A stretch of 64,000 nt of DNA from Saccharomycopsis malanga (GCA_004014935.1 CP025321.1:1054001-1118000); one strand, 5' to 3'. Shown: positions 43,165 through 51,937, counted from the first letter of the stretch. Numbers and translations: made by a program. Notes: generated by a model from the letters alone, not told the origin.

Positions 43165-43573
43165 CAAGTATATCAAACTTGTTATTATTACACTACTTAC
43201 GACGACCGACTACTTGAAATTCGAGATTGAGTTGTTATGGCCAGGCAACATTGCTGCATCAGAGTTGCGCGGACAAAGGCAACCTCATTTCATCTGGTTG
43301 CTGGCAGACGTGCTGGCAGACGTGCTGGCAGGCGTGGTGGTGTATGCGCATGCATGTATTGCATATACATATTGCATGCAAACCCCCCCACCCCCGCCGC
43401 CAACTTGTCGACATGCAGTTTCAAGCATCTATATACCTGTTACCCGGACGGTACGCAGCGGATGGTTGCTCTATACTATAAGTTATCATGATAATGTATA
43501 TAATACAGACCCTATCTACTTTGCTGTCTGACGGCTGTTTTTCGGCAGACAGCAGCTGGTGCTAGTATATGCG
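43165..43573. promoter_or_regulatory. Intergenic with short repeats upstream of the PY-motif gene
   Basis: Contains three direct copies of gctggcagacgt-type 12-mers (about 43300-43340), an ATGCAT-rich cluster (43340-43382) and a C-rich tract (ccccccacccccgccgcc). No other gene is supported here. Confidence 0.45.
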
Positions 43574-43954
43574 ATGAGAACCTGCTACAATAATTACGGT
43601 TACTATTCCAACTGCGGGCGACGCAGACTCCATGGCGGAGGAATTGCAGGCGTCGTGGTCGGTGCCTTCTTCTTTATTGTTCTCGTAGTGGCATTCTTCT
43701 GCTTGTTCAAGATATGCTTCAGAAGAAGACGCAGAAGCAGAGAGCAGGTGACCCAGGAACCGTTCTATGGGCAGCAACAGGAAGTCTCGCAATATCCGCC
43801 GGACGGCGGATACGGAAACCAATACGGAAACCAGTACGGAAACCAGCACGGAAACGACGGATATTATGGTCGTCCGGACGGTGCTCCTCCAAACTCCTAT
43901 GGGAACAATTACGGCAACCAAAATGCCTATCCACCTACGTACAACAAGGCCTGA
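43574..43954 (+). CDS. Small single-pass membrane protein with PPxY motif (Rcr-like)
   Basis: A 126-residue protein: a short Cys/Tyr/Asn-rich luminal N-terminus (MRTCYNNYGYYSNCG), one transmembrane helix (about residues 26-46: GVVVGAFFFIVLVVAFFCLF), a basic stop-transfer cluster (RRRRRSRE), then a Gly/Tyr/Asn/Gln-rich cytosolic tail with GNQYGNQYGNQ repeats and a C-terminal PPTY, a PPxY motif that binds the WW domains of the ubiquitin ligase Rsp5. This layout resembles yeast Rcr1/Rcr2, ER/vacuole proteins that recruit Rsp5, but is shorter and without clear sequence homology. The ATG at 43574 is used; upstream in-frame codons lack another ATG. Confidence 0.65.
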   Translation: MRTCYNNYGYYSNCGRRRLHGGGIAGVVVGAFFFIVLVVAFFCLFKICFRRRRRSREQVTQEPFYGQQQEVSQYPPDGGYGNQYGNQYGNQHGNDGYYGRPDGAPPNSYGNNYGNQNAYPPTYNKA

Positions 43955-44318
43955 GGTCTTTCTTTATATGTCTATCTACTATTTTGTGTTTAATAAACTG
44001 TTTTTTGGTATTTTGAGGTGACAGGCTGTAGCAAGTGTAGTTGGATATTGTCATTGCCATGTGTTAAACTGTGATGTGGATTATATAGCAATGTTTGTCT
44101 TGGATTTTTGCCACTGGACTGTCGCCCAAGCCATTCGTAAGAAAATGTTGAGTTTTGCAGCAACTCATAATTGAAGACATACAATTTTTACATTATGTTT
44201 ATTTAACTGGCTTGTGATGATAATATCTTATAATTCGAGCACTACCATCCTACCCAGCGGCTTAAAATTTGTTAAAAAGGTGTTGGTTGAATGTTTGCCT
44301 ATTTCTAATTTTGAAAAT
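43955..44318. other. Intergenic, 3' of the PY-motif gene
   Basis: No gene is supported. AT-rich sequence leading into a partial family-3 repeat. Confidence 0.4.
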
Positions 44319-44390
44319 GTGCATTATTGGTGGTAAACATCTATATGCTTCTAGTCCTGAGGTCTGATTGGCTAGACACATTAACCTTCA
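44319..44390 (-). repeat. Family-3 dispersed repeat, partial copy
   Basis: Plus strand reads gcattattggtggtaaacat, ctatatgcttctagtcctga, matching 55127-55205 and 60038-60090 and the complement of 46190-46248. Confidence 0.65.
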
Positions 44391-44607
44391 TTTTATGCTT
44401 GCTCTATCTACAATAGAAACAGATATAAAAGAAATAATAAAGAATACTACAAAATATATAAATATAGTTGCAAGCCTTGTTCGTTTTACTATTTCCTATT
44501 GGCAAGGCTTAACAGTCGGTGTACAAACCACAAGCCAATTTATATTTTTCATTATATTATGAGTCTAGATAGTAGTCCAGGGTGTTAAACACTATTTGAG
44601 ACTGTTA

Positions 44608-44755
44608 TTTTATGATATTTTATGATATTTTATGATATTTTATGATATTTTATGATATTTTATGATATTTTATGATATTTTATGATATTTTATGATATTT
44701 TATGATATTTTATTTATCATTATTTATCATTATTTATCATTATTTATCATTATTG
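44608..44755. repeat. Decamer minisatellite (TTTTATGATA)n then (TTATTTATCA)n
   Basis: About ten perfect copies of ttttatgata followed by four to five of the related decamer ttatttatca. No coding potential. Confidence 0.95.
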
Positions 44756-44785
44756 ACAGTCTTGTTCTACACTATATATTCCAAG

Positions 44786-45646
44786 CCTTACTATTGCCAT
44801 GTGGCCAAGTTGGTTGGGCCATGCGCCACACAAAATAGTGCAGAATAGTGCAGAATAGTGCAGGAAAACAAGTGTGGCGTTCCTCACTTGGGGTTTTGGG
44901 ACTCGATTCGCGCTGTTGACGTTTTGTAATAATCACCAAACGTTTTATTAAATTAAATCTATACTATCCAGCTTATTTTGGTTTGACAAAACATACACTA
45001 ACATTTTGATTTTTTTTGCTATATTATTGTCCAATTTGCAATGAACAACGTTAGATTTTGGTAGAAATATTGGTTATGACGGAAAATTGTCAATTTTGAC
45101 AAAAAGTTGATTCTTCTAAATCATAATCTAGAGTCTTTACCACACGCTAAACAATACAAATATTATACTTATATACTCTCGAGACTCTAAAGATTTGTAG
45201 AATGAACTTTGTTTTGAGTTTTGGCTTTTATAAATTATTAAATAGTGACAAAGTGTCATTTTATCGAAAACAATACTTAATTTGTAAAAAATCATGTTTT
45301 TCACCTTTCAGAAAGACTTTCTTTTTTTATTGACAATGTTCCATAATTTGTTACTACTTTTGATTTTATTTATGCTTTCTTCAAGATTTGAATGAGGGTT
45401 TGTTCCAAAGAATCACGTACCTCAGGAGTTTATTAGTATAGATTCTCAGAGTAACGTACATTTGATACTAATCATTATATCTTCTCAAACTACTATTCTT
45501 TAACCTTCCCGTATATTTTACGGGGCTCGTTAAAGCGTAATGTGCTTATTAATAAGCTTTTTACCTCTGTTCTAGGGAATCCGTTTTGAAAAAGCTTTTA
45601 TTCCTTGTAAGTTACTGTTGCAAATAGGTTTTGCCAAAAATTGTAA
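44786..45646 (+). mobile_element. Long tRNA-headed repeat (family 2), copy L5
   Basis: Well-preserved plus-strand copy: A box TGGCCAAGTTGG at 44802-44813, hairpin arms gcgccacac / gtgtggcg with an internal tandem of gtgcagaata, B-box-like gggactcgattcgcg around 44897-44912, body and terminal ttttgccaaaaattgta. It is the best plus-strand reference for the family. Confidence 0.75.
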
Positions 45647-45819
45647 GGCATGATTTAGATATTGATGCAACGATATGTCAATTGTACTGAAAGTTTTATT
45701 GTGGAAAGCCTAAATTAATATTGAAGCAGAAAACTACAATTTTTAGATTATGTTCATTTATACAGCTGGCTTATAGCTGTACCTTATTTGAAATGGGTGT
45801 TGAGATAATATACTAAATA

Positions 45820-45930
45820 CTGGCCCAATTGGGTTTTCCCACTGGATTTTGCCAAGTCCGCTTAGACATAGAGTGTATATACAAAATTGATATTTACTGG
45901 GCTCGAAATATAAGATGATTATTAATAAGA
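45820..45930 (+). mobile_element. SINE family 1, copy S12 (tail portion)
   Basis: Short copy with the tail gccaagtccgcttagacata, gagtgtatatacaaaattga, tatttactgggctcgaaata then taagatgattattaata; the head is nearly absent. Confidence 0.6.
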
Positions 45931-46002
45931 GTTGTCAATATAAATGCCTTCTCGTAATATTAATATGGATTTGGATTGAAAGTAGAATGGTTTAAGAAAT
46001 AA

Positions 46003-46248
46003 CTGACTATTTAAAAGGCTAAAAGAAGACTAAAATAATGGAGGAAGTAGAGTCTTAAATAGTGGTTAGACCAGTGAGGCACTTGAAAGGGTAACCAAGT
46101 GCTCTAGACCACTTGTGTCAGCTCATAAAGATAACTATGAAGGAATATGTAAACAAGGCTTACAGACGGAAACATAGAATAAGAGGTTTACTGTACTTAG
46201 TCACTCATAGGACTAGAAACATATAGATGTTCACCATCAATGATACAC
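46003..46248 (+). repeat. Family-3 dispersed repeat, copy 1
   Basis: About 245 bp matching, in inverted orientation, 60038-60258. Shared words include aaaagaagactaaaata, aaatagtggttagaacagtg-type, tagaccacttgtgtcaactc-type, and gactagaaacatatagatgt. No coding frame is shared. Confidence 0.75.
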
Positions 46249-46408
46249 TTCTATAATAGACAAAAAAGTAGTGCTTTTAGAAAAAAGGCGCAGTGAGTGC
46301 CCTTAGCAAAATCTCAATGCACAACGCACAGCTTGCATTTTTCAAACTGTTTGTTTAAACAAGTAAAGTACTTGATTTGCTGCAACTTGTCATACTACTA
46401 TCAAAACT
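46249..46408. other. RhoGAP gene upstream region
   Basis: A short region with no feature recognised beyond AT richness. Confidence 0.35.
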
Positions 46409-47560
46409 ATGGAGGCTTATGATGGGCCAACAGTTACGGTGACATATTGTGGGGCTGCGCCGCAGCCTGCAGAACTCCATCTTCCTGTGTTGTTGTATAA
46501 ATGCGGCACATACATTGTGCATCATGCAAAGCAGACGCACAGTCTTTTCCGTCAACGTGGTGACCCAATATTGACTGAACAACTTGCCTGCATCTTTGCC
46601 ACAGCTCCTGACTACGGAAAGCTGTTGACACTTGAAGACTCGCGCTTCTCCACTGGTGAATACTGCACACTATTCACTGAGCAGCTTTTCGGCCTAGCAC
46701 GTCCCTTAGTCAACCGCGACGTCACTCAACAGTTATATGAGCTTTTAATCACCAACGGAGGAGAACTTATTGAACTTTTCAGTAATCCAGAGAATTTAAG
46801 TTTCTGCACGTTGCAAAGCATACGCGACAGTGAGACGTTGCATAGTGACAATGCAGCTAAGCAGATTCCTGGTGCAGGCGTCGCACAGCCGTTTATTATC
46901 AACAATGCACAGAGAGCTGCATTGGAGCGCCAGTTTGGCCATAAAGACCACCAATTGGTCGAACTTGTCTTCTATTTTTATAGCGCAAAGTTACAAGAGC
47001 TCGCACGTGACCTGCTTGAAGTTTTGGTGTTTGTTTTAAATGTCTTCCGGCAGATTGTATGCAGGTCCTCGACGCCCAGTGATGATCTAGAGTACTTAGC
47101 CACGGTTTTTAAAAGCACAATTCTTGATGGGTTTGATCCTGAGATTCAACGCACATTAACAGCAGTATTCAACATTTTGGTTTATTCTGTAGGCATGTTC
47201 GTGTCTGACATTTTAAGCACGCCAACGTTGCCTCTGCAACCTGCCTCACCTTTATGCGAAGCATCTGCATCAGCGCCAGAGGACGCAACTTTGCAGAATC
47301 TTCCTGCAGAGCCAGACGTGCAGCCGCCGCCGGTAGTGCCTCCCACCATACTGGCTCCACAGGATGATTCTGCACCTTCACATGCAAACCAACGTCTGTC
47401 TACCGAAGAGGAAGACCTTCTTGAAGCACTCCAAGAGCTCAGACTTAGTCCCAACAGTAATAGGATTGTGTATCGTAGCGACAAACCGCTTCTCCAGTAC
47501 CTCGCGCTTCCACCTGCAAAGTCCGCAGTGCTTATCCGCCCGCATGGCTCGCGTCACTAG
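46409..47560 (+). CDS. Divergent RhoGAP protein (Sac7/Bag7-like)
   Basis: A 383-residue protein whose first 230 residues can be laid on a RhoGAP domain: LPVLLYKCGTYIVHH, the arginine-finger segment HSLFRQRGD (Arg48), FATAPDYGKLL (compare FNTPPDYGK of Sac7/Bag7), and later ARDLLEVLVFVLNVF followed by LEYLATVFKSTIL (compare the NLAxIFxPxLL helix). RhoGAPs speed GTP hydrolysis by Rho1-type GTPases at the cell cortex. Beyond the domain lies a Pro/Ser-rich linker (LQPASPLCEAS, DVQPPPVVPP) and an acidic-helical end (STEEEDLLEALQELRL). The match is remote, and the Asn that normally follows in the second motif is not evident, so GAP activity is uncertain. Size is close to S. cerevisiae Bag7 (409). 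Confidence 0.6.
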   Translation: MEAYDGPTVTVTYCGAAPQPAELHLPVLLYKCGTYIVHHAKQTHSLFRQRGDPILTEQLACIFATAPDYGKLLTLEDSRFSTGEYCTLFTEQLFGLARPLVNRDVTQQLYELLITNGGELIELFSNPENLSFCTLQSIRDSETLHSDNAAKQIPGAGVAQPFIINNAQRAALERQFGHKDHQLVELVFYFYSAKLQELARDLLEVLVFVLNVFRQIVCRSSTPSDDLEYLATVFKSTILDGFDPEIQRTLTAVFNILVYSVGMFVSDILSTPTLPLQPASPLCEASASAPEDATLQNLPAEPDVQPPPVVPPTILAPQDDSAPSHANQRLSTEEEDLLEALQELRLSPNSNRIVYRSDKPLLQYLALPPAKSAVLIRPHGSRH

Positions 47561-47564
47561 TTGT

Positions 47565-47640
47565 CACATGCATGCGACTGCGAATGCGAATGCCCATGTG
47601 CATGACATTGCATGTATGCATACATGCAATGTCATGCATA
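47565..47640. repeat. ATGCAT/CATGCA-rich cluster after the RhoGAP gene
   Basis: Dense short words (catgcatgcgactgcgaatg, catgtgcatgacattgcatg, atgcatacatgcaatg) lie within 80 bp of the stop codon, followed by (AATA)n. Similar clusters appear near 10340, 16690, 43350, 53765, 54860 and 57180. Confidence 0.7.
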
Positions 47641-47894
47641 AATAAATAAATAAATCTATATATATAGATAGATATAACTCATCGGTCATCATCAGTACAT
47701 ACTCATCGCGCATCTTTACTTTTTTTTTTGTTTTTTCCTTGCTAATCGCACACCGTCCGATGAGCTTCGAATTCAAACTTTGTCTGATATATGCGCACCC
47801 CTCACAGCAGTCTGTGTGTATATATAAGAGGGATTGTCTTTGATATTGATTATCTGCTGCCTTTCTGCACATAACTTCGTGTCTAGAGGTAACC

Positions 47895-48479
47895 ATGCCA
47901 ACCAGTTCCAGACCGATCTATAAAAACGATCAAGAGCGCGCAGTGCTTCGCAGCTGGCATGACAGCGTCAAAAAGGACATGTTCCTACATGATGCAGATT
48001 TGGAATGTTCGGATATCTGCAGCTATCCCGAAGAGGTTTCTGATGCTTCATGGATCAAGTTTGAACAAGAATGTTCACTGGAATGTAGCAGCGGGCTGAA
48101 TCAACACGCCAGTCCCACACCAAGCGGCAACTATATTGAGGGACAGATATCACCCGGTGACAAGGTCTTAGACAGTTCTCTCACCACTATACTTAATGTG
48201 CACCATTTGGACGGTTCCAGTGCAACACCGCGTCTGCATGCGTTTACAGGACCGCAACTGGTGCATGAAACATGCTACCTCCCGCAGGAGGCCGCGGTAT
48301 TCCATGATGATGGCATTTCTGGACAGTCTGGGAAGGAAGAACCAGAATTTGTTACAATTACTCCCCATTTTTTCCTTATTTGTTTGGGCATTTCCTTCTC
48401 TGTAGGTTACTTTTTAGGGTTCCAGGGATTTTTATACTCGAACGAGTCTAGATTCAAATACAGAACGTTTGTCTATTAA
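47895..48479 (+). CDS. Unknown C-terminally membrane-anchored protein
   Basis: A 194-residue protein I cannot assign. The first 150 residues are polar and acidic, with several cysteines (DLECSDICSYPEE, ECSLECSSG). Residues about 155-175 (HFFLICLGISFSVGYFLGF) form a single hydrophobic helix followed by a short polar end (YSNESRFKYRTFVY), as in a tail-anchored or single-pass protein with the N-terminus in the cytosol. Codon use resembles its neighbours RhoGAP and SAS2. It starts 335 bp after the RhoGAP stop codon on the same strand. The reading frame is intact over its full length with a proper ATG (ccATGcc), supporting a real gene. Confidence 0.6.
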   Translation: MPTSSRPIYKNDQERAVLRSWHDSVKKDMFLHDADLECSDICSYPEEVSDASWIKFEQECSLECSSGLNQHASPTPSGNYIEGQISPGDKVLDSSLTTILNVHHLDGSSATPRLHAFTGPQLVHETCYLPQEAAVFHDDGISGQSGKEEPEFVTITPHFFLICLGISFSVGYFLGFQGFLYSNESRFKYRTFVY

Positions 48480-48500
48480 ACGCCAAGCTTTTTTTTCTGC

Positions 48501-48540
48501 ATCATGATGACGCGTCATCTGCGGTTATGTAGCACTGGCG
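48501..48540. repeat. 40-bp direct repeat with MCB palindrome, copy 1
   Basis: Contains the perfect 14-bp palindrome GATGACGCGTCATC (48506-48519), centred on ACGCGT, the Mlu I cell-cycle box bound by MBF in yeasts. Matches 48657-48696 with one difference. Confidence 0.8.
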
Positions 48541-48825
48541 CATCAACATTGGGGAATAGTTTTATCAAGTGGATGTGTTACGTGTTGATTGGTTTTATTT
48601 ACATATGTGGCTGTTATGGTGGTGTAATTGGTTGCATTATGTAGTTCTTTCACATTATCATGATGACGCGTCATCTGTGGTTATGTAGCACTGGCGAGAC
48701 CAGATTGGAGAGTCAACATTTCGTATTTTTAAGTAACGAAACTTTTAATGTACAAACGTTTGTATAAGCTGGGTCAGATTTATAAAGATATTTCAAAATC
48801 TGATTTCCAGATTATCAAATGAGAC
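48541..48825. other. Intergenic holding the second MCB repeat
   Basis: No gene is seen. Carries the repeat at 48657-48696 and leads into SINE S13. Confidence 0.4.
48657..48696. repeat. 40-bp direct repeat with MCB palindrome, copy 2
   Basis: Same GATGACGCGTCATC palindrome and the following ttatgtagcactggcg as copy 1. Confidence 0.8.
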
Positions 48826-49016
48826 CGCTGGGCAGTACTCACGGAGAAGAGAAAAAAGACCTAACAGGATAGTGTGGCGGATAATACTCATCGAACAGGC
48901 TCACGGGTGAGAAGATTATAATTAACAGGACATGACTGGGTTTTACCAAGTTCTTTAGACATCGCGCGTATAAACTGACATGTACTGGGCTCGAAATATA
49001 AGATTGATATTATAAG
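48826..49016 (+). mobile_element. SINE family 1, copy S13
   Basis: Decayed head (gagaccgctgggcagtactc), acggagaagagaaaaaagac, a rearranged middle, then gactgggttttaccaagttc and tgtactgggctcgaaatata with a short gatattata tail. It abuts the truncated 3' end of L6. Confidence 0.7.
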
Positions 49017-50025
49017 AATGTAATAAAGCAAATCAGAAACTGGAACAGCGAAAAATGCAAAAGACTAAAGTCAAAGGAGCATTAAACCGTTTGCAATGTT
49101 AGTTTGAATAGGAATAAAACTTTTTGTTAAAACGGCCTCCCCTAAACAGAGGTATAAAGTTTATTAATAAGCACATTACGTTTTACCAAGCCCCATAGAA
49201 TATGTTAGGTTTTACGAGGGTTATAGTATGCTAGTTTGACAATATAGAATGATTATTATCAATTGCTCTGACAACGTATAATAAACCATGCCTTTTTTAG
49301 CTCTTGAGATGTGCGTTTCTTTGGGATAAAGGCTCATTTAAGCAATGGAGGAAAGAAAAACAAAAAAAAAGTATTAAAACAGTATTGAATAACGCCAAGG
49401 AATAAAGAAAGTGTCTATGAGAGGTGAAAGACATAATTTTTAACAAATTATGTGTTAATTTCGACAAAATGATACTTTCTCACTATTATGTAATTTTCAT
49501 GAGCCAACAATTAAAACAAAGTACATGATATAAATCTCTAGGGCTTGAAGAATATAAAAATACATCTTTTGAATGGTTTGGTTTTCTGTAAAGACTATAG
49601 AATATGACTTGAAAGAATCAATTTTTTGTCAAAATTGACAATTTTCCATTATATCGAATATTTATGTGAAAATCTAATATTTCGCATTACAAATGGTTCC
49701 AGAAGATGGAAAAAAAATTTTAAATGGTGGGGTATCTTTTGTTAAATCAAAATAATCTGAATACCACTGATTAAACTCAATAAAATGTTTGATGATTATT
49801 CCAAAACTACATGAGCGCGAATCGAGTACCAAAACCCCAAGTGAGGAACGCCACACTTCTTTTTCTGCACTATTCTGCAGTATTTTGTGTGGCGCATGCC
49901 TCAACCAACTTGGCCACTTGACAATAGTAAGGCATATAGGCAGATTTCTCTTTAAAAGCGAGAATATCTTTACTTTTCGAGAGGACATTTTAATAATTAA
50001 CATGCTTATTTTTTGCAAAGTGTGA
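49017..50025 (-). mobile_element. Long tRNA-headed repeat (family 2), copy L6
   Basis: Minus-strand copy; A box complement ccaacttggcca at 49904-49915, hairpin arms at about 49850-49893, 5' leader (ctttacttttcgagaggaca) reaching about 50025. Its 3' terminus is missing at the junction with SINE S13. Confidence 0.75.
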
Positions 50026-50184
50026 AAGCAGAAAATAAAGGTTTATTTATAATCTACGGGATATACTACGCATTGAAATGATTTGTCTATGAGATCAATA
50101 TTGGTGTGGATAGTATTAGAAAAGCACACATCTGTCGTTAATTGAGATAGATATCAAGGCAAAAACCGAGTAGAAACAAGTCGA
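50026..50184. other. Spacer between repeats
   Basis: AT-rich with nothing recognised. Confidence 0.3.
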
Positions 50185-50293
50185 AAACACGGGTGAGTCA
50201 AAAATGATAAATAGTACAGGATTGGGGTTTACCAAGTCTTCTAAGACATAGCGCGTATATACGAAACTGATATTTACTAGCTTGAAATATAAG

Positions 50294-50324
<31 letters not shown>
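50185..50324 (+). mobile_element. SINE family 1, copy S14 (5'-truncated)
   Basis: Begins inside the element (aaaacacgggtgagtcaaaa), then ggtttaccaagtcttctaag, cgcgtatatacgaaactgat, agcttgaaatataagatt and (ATT)9-10. Followed immediately by a second SINE. Confidence 0.75.
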
Positions 50325-50325
<1 letters not shown>

Positions 50326-50342
50326 GGCCCTCAACTGAGCCG

Positions 50343-50353
50343 TAGCCTAGTGG
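50343..50353 (+). promoter_or_regulatory. Pol III A box of SINE S15
   Basis: TAGCCTAGTGG fits the A-box consensus. Confidence 0.6.
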
Positions 50354-50386
50354 TTTGTGCGCTTGGACGCTACAGAAACCCACCCC

Positions 50387-50397
50387 GGTTCGATTCC
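50387..50397 (+). promoter_or_regulatory. Pol III B box of SINE S15
   Basis: GGTTCGATTCC, perfect match, 34 bp after the A box, the spacing of an intronless tRNA gene. Confidence 0.65.
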
Positions 50398-50570
50398 CGT
50401 CATGGACATTTTACTCGCTTTTTTTTACAATAATGAAAATATAGGGTTTACTTTGCAATTTATTAACTAAAAAGCCATGGTGACCAGACACGATTTTGTT
50501 TTACCGAGTCTGTTTAGCCATTGGGTGTACATAGTAGTATTTACTGGGCTGGACATACAAGATATTACTG

Positions 50571-51632
50571 TTATGAGCGCAAAGGTCTGTCCTGAAATAT
50601 TCTCTCCAAGCCTCTTCTGAATATGGCAGCGTTGTAGTCGAGAACAGCATTGGTTGCGTCGTCGTCGCTGGCTAGATCGTCTCTGATAAAGGCAATCAAA
50701 CAAATGTCTTTCAACATTTCGTGTAAATAAAGCTTGATTCCAGATGTCAAGCGAGAGACACAGCGCAAACGCTTCTGCTTCATCAAGCTGGACTCAGCAG
50801 GACCAGTCTGCGAGGCGCTGTCGGCCTTGGCGACCTCCTGCTTAAAGTCCTTGCCCTGCGGACAGACCAAAGTGTCGAGGTCAATGGACAAGTCAATGAA
50901 CTCGGCACAAACCTCGTATATTTTGGAGTCCAAGGGCGAGCTGTCGGTGACAAAGTACAACTTGGACTTGAGATCACATAGAAACGCCTTCTCAATGTGC
51001 AGATGCTGCACAAAGGTGTCCAAAAGATGCTCCAAGCTGGGGAGCTCGGGAATAAGCCGGGAAATGATCTTCGAAAGCACCTCGTATATACTCTGGTCGT
51101 ATATGGACGTCTGGTAGTAGTCGATGCCTTCAAACCGGTCCAAGCCGTCCTCAAACAACATCTCGCTGGTCCGGTCCTTGATGTCGCGCACCGTGTCGTC
51201 CCGAAACTCCTCCGACAACCCGTCAATCTTGTGCACAAGCACCTCGATCCGGATCTCCGGGTTGATCTTCACCGCCTGGTTGATTACATACGTTAGGCTA
51301 CGCACTGCTCCAAAGTACTCGTCCTGGGCATCAATTACGTAAACTATCGCTCCTACTCCGTAAAACATGGCATGTGCGTCATATGCGTCTGAAAAGTAGT
51401 CAATCTGCCCCGGAAGCTCCATCAAGTTGATGTCAATAAGCGACGCAACGTTGATCACTTCCGGCCGCGACGTGCTTTCCAAATATACTGATTCCCATGG
51501 ATTCATCTTGTGGAAAACTGCCTCCAAAATCGACGATTTCCCACTCCGTCGCCGCCCCATCAATATCACCGTTGCCGCATTGTTGCCTTTCATATACTCT
51601 ACACTCTCATCCTCCTCACTATAGTAACTCAT
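50571..51632 (-). CDS. GTR2: Rag GTPase subunit Gtr2 (RagC/D type)
   Basis: A 353-residue Rag GTPase. The P loop is MGRRRSGKSSI (residues 25-35; RagC/D carry LRRSGKSSI), followed by VFHKMNPWESVYLEST, the PGQ-containing G3 segment (MELPGQIDYF), VHKIDGL (G4) and TSIYDQSIYE, then the C-terminal roadblock-type dimerisation domain. Gtr2 pairs with Gtr1 on the vacuole within EGO to signal amino-acid sufficiency to TORC1. S. cerevisiae Gtr2 has 341 residues. The last codon and stop lie at the edge of SINE S15. The promoter has three CACGTG boxes and a partial duplication of the gene's own 5' end. RHB1, another TORC1 input, is 27 kb away. Confidence 0.93.
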   Translation of the reverse strand: MSYYSEEDESVEYMKGNNAATVILMGRRRSGKSSILEAVFHKMNPWESVYLESTSRPEVINVASLIDINLMELPGQIDYFSDAYDAHAMFYGVGAIVYVIDAQDEYFGAVRSLTYVINQAVKINPEIRIEVLVHKIDGLSEEFRDDTVRDIKDRTSEMLFEDGLDRFEGIDYYQTSIYDQSIYEVLSKIISRLIPELPSLEHLLDTFVQHLHIEKAFLCDLKSKLYFVTDSSPLDSKIYEVCAEFIDLSIDLDTLVCPQGKDFKQEVAKADSASQTGPAESSLMKQKRLRCVSRLTSGIKLYLHEMLKDICLIAFIRDDLASDDDATNAVLDYNAAIFRRGLERIFQDRPLRS

Positions 51633-51707
51633 CTTTATTTCTGGTTAATTCGTTATCATTACCAAATGGACTCATCTCTTTGATAGTTAGTATAGCGTCT
51701 TTATTAA
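51582..51707 (-). repeat. GTR2 5'-end segment, parental copy of a 126-bp duplication
   Basis: Covers the first 17 codons of GTR2 and about 75 bp upstream. Matches 51784-51909 at a constant offset of 202 bp. Confidence 0.85.
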
Positions 51708-51717
51708 TATATAAGGT

Positions 51718-51723
51718 CACGTG
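51718..51723. promoter_or_regulatory. CACGTG E-box upstream of GTR2 (1)
   Basis: Context ggtCACGTGag; the extended RTCACGTG form is favoured by the yeast bHLH factor Cbf1. It lies 86 bp upstream of the start codon. Confidence 0.5.
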
Positions 51724-51757
51724 AGTTTCCTTCTCTGTCAGGTGACTTGTTTTCAGT

Positions 51758-51763
51758 CACGTG
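51758..51763. promoter_or_regulatory. CACGTG E-box upstream of GTR2 (2)
   Basis: Context agtCACGTGaa, 40 bp further upstream than the first, about four helical turns. Confidence 0.5.
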
Positions 51764-51783
51764 AATAATCTTTCTTGTCGGGC

Positions 51784-51909
51784 GTTGCCTTTCAAATACT
51801 CTACGCTCTCATTCTCATCAGTATAATAACTCACCTTTACTCCTGGTCAATTGTTTATCATTACCAAATGAACTCATCTCTTTGATAGTTAGTACACTAT
51901 CTTTATTAC
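51784..51909 (-). repeat. Diverged duplicate of the GTR2 5' end
   Basis: On the minus strand the copy reads VSYYTDENESVEYLKGN in the frame equivalent to MSYYSEEDESVEYMKGN, with GTG in place of ATG, followed by unrelated sequence. Most differences are silent or conservative. It is a promoter-proximal gene fragment, not a gene. Confidence 0.8.
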
Positions 51910-51937
51910 TAAATAATAATCACTCATATCGTCTTCT

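Larger units (their letters stand above)
50326..50572 (+). mobile_element. SINE family 1 variant, copy S15, ending at the GTR2 stop codon
   Basis: Its head is a different and more tRNA-like sequence than in other copies: A box TAGCCTAGTGG at 50343-50353 and perfect B box GGTTCGATTCC at 50387-50397, preceded by seven bases in the acceptor position. The tail (tttactgggctggacataca then agatattactgtt) belongs to family 1. The tail runs into the TAA stop codon of GTR2 on the opposite strand. Confidence 0.75.

Noticed and set aside
50328-50400. Functional tRNA gene
   Set aside because: A and B boxes and spacing look like a tRNA, but no anticodon arm or proper acceptor pairing is seen and the sequence continues into the SINE body and tail.
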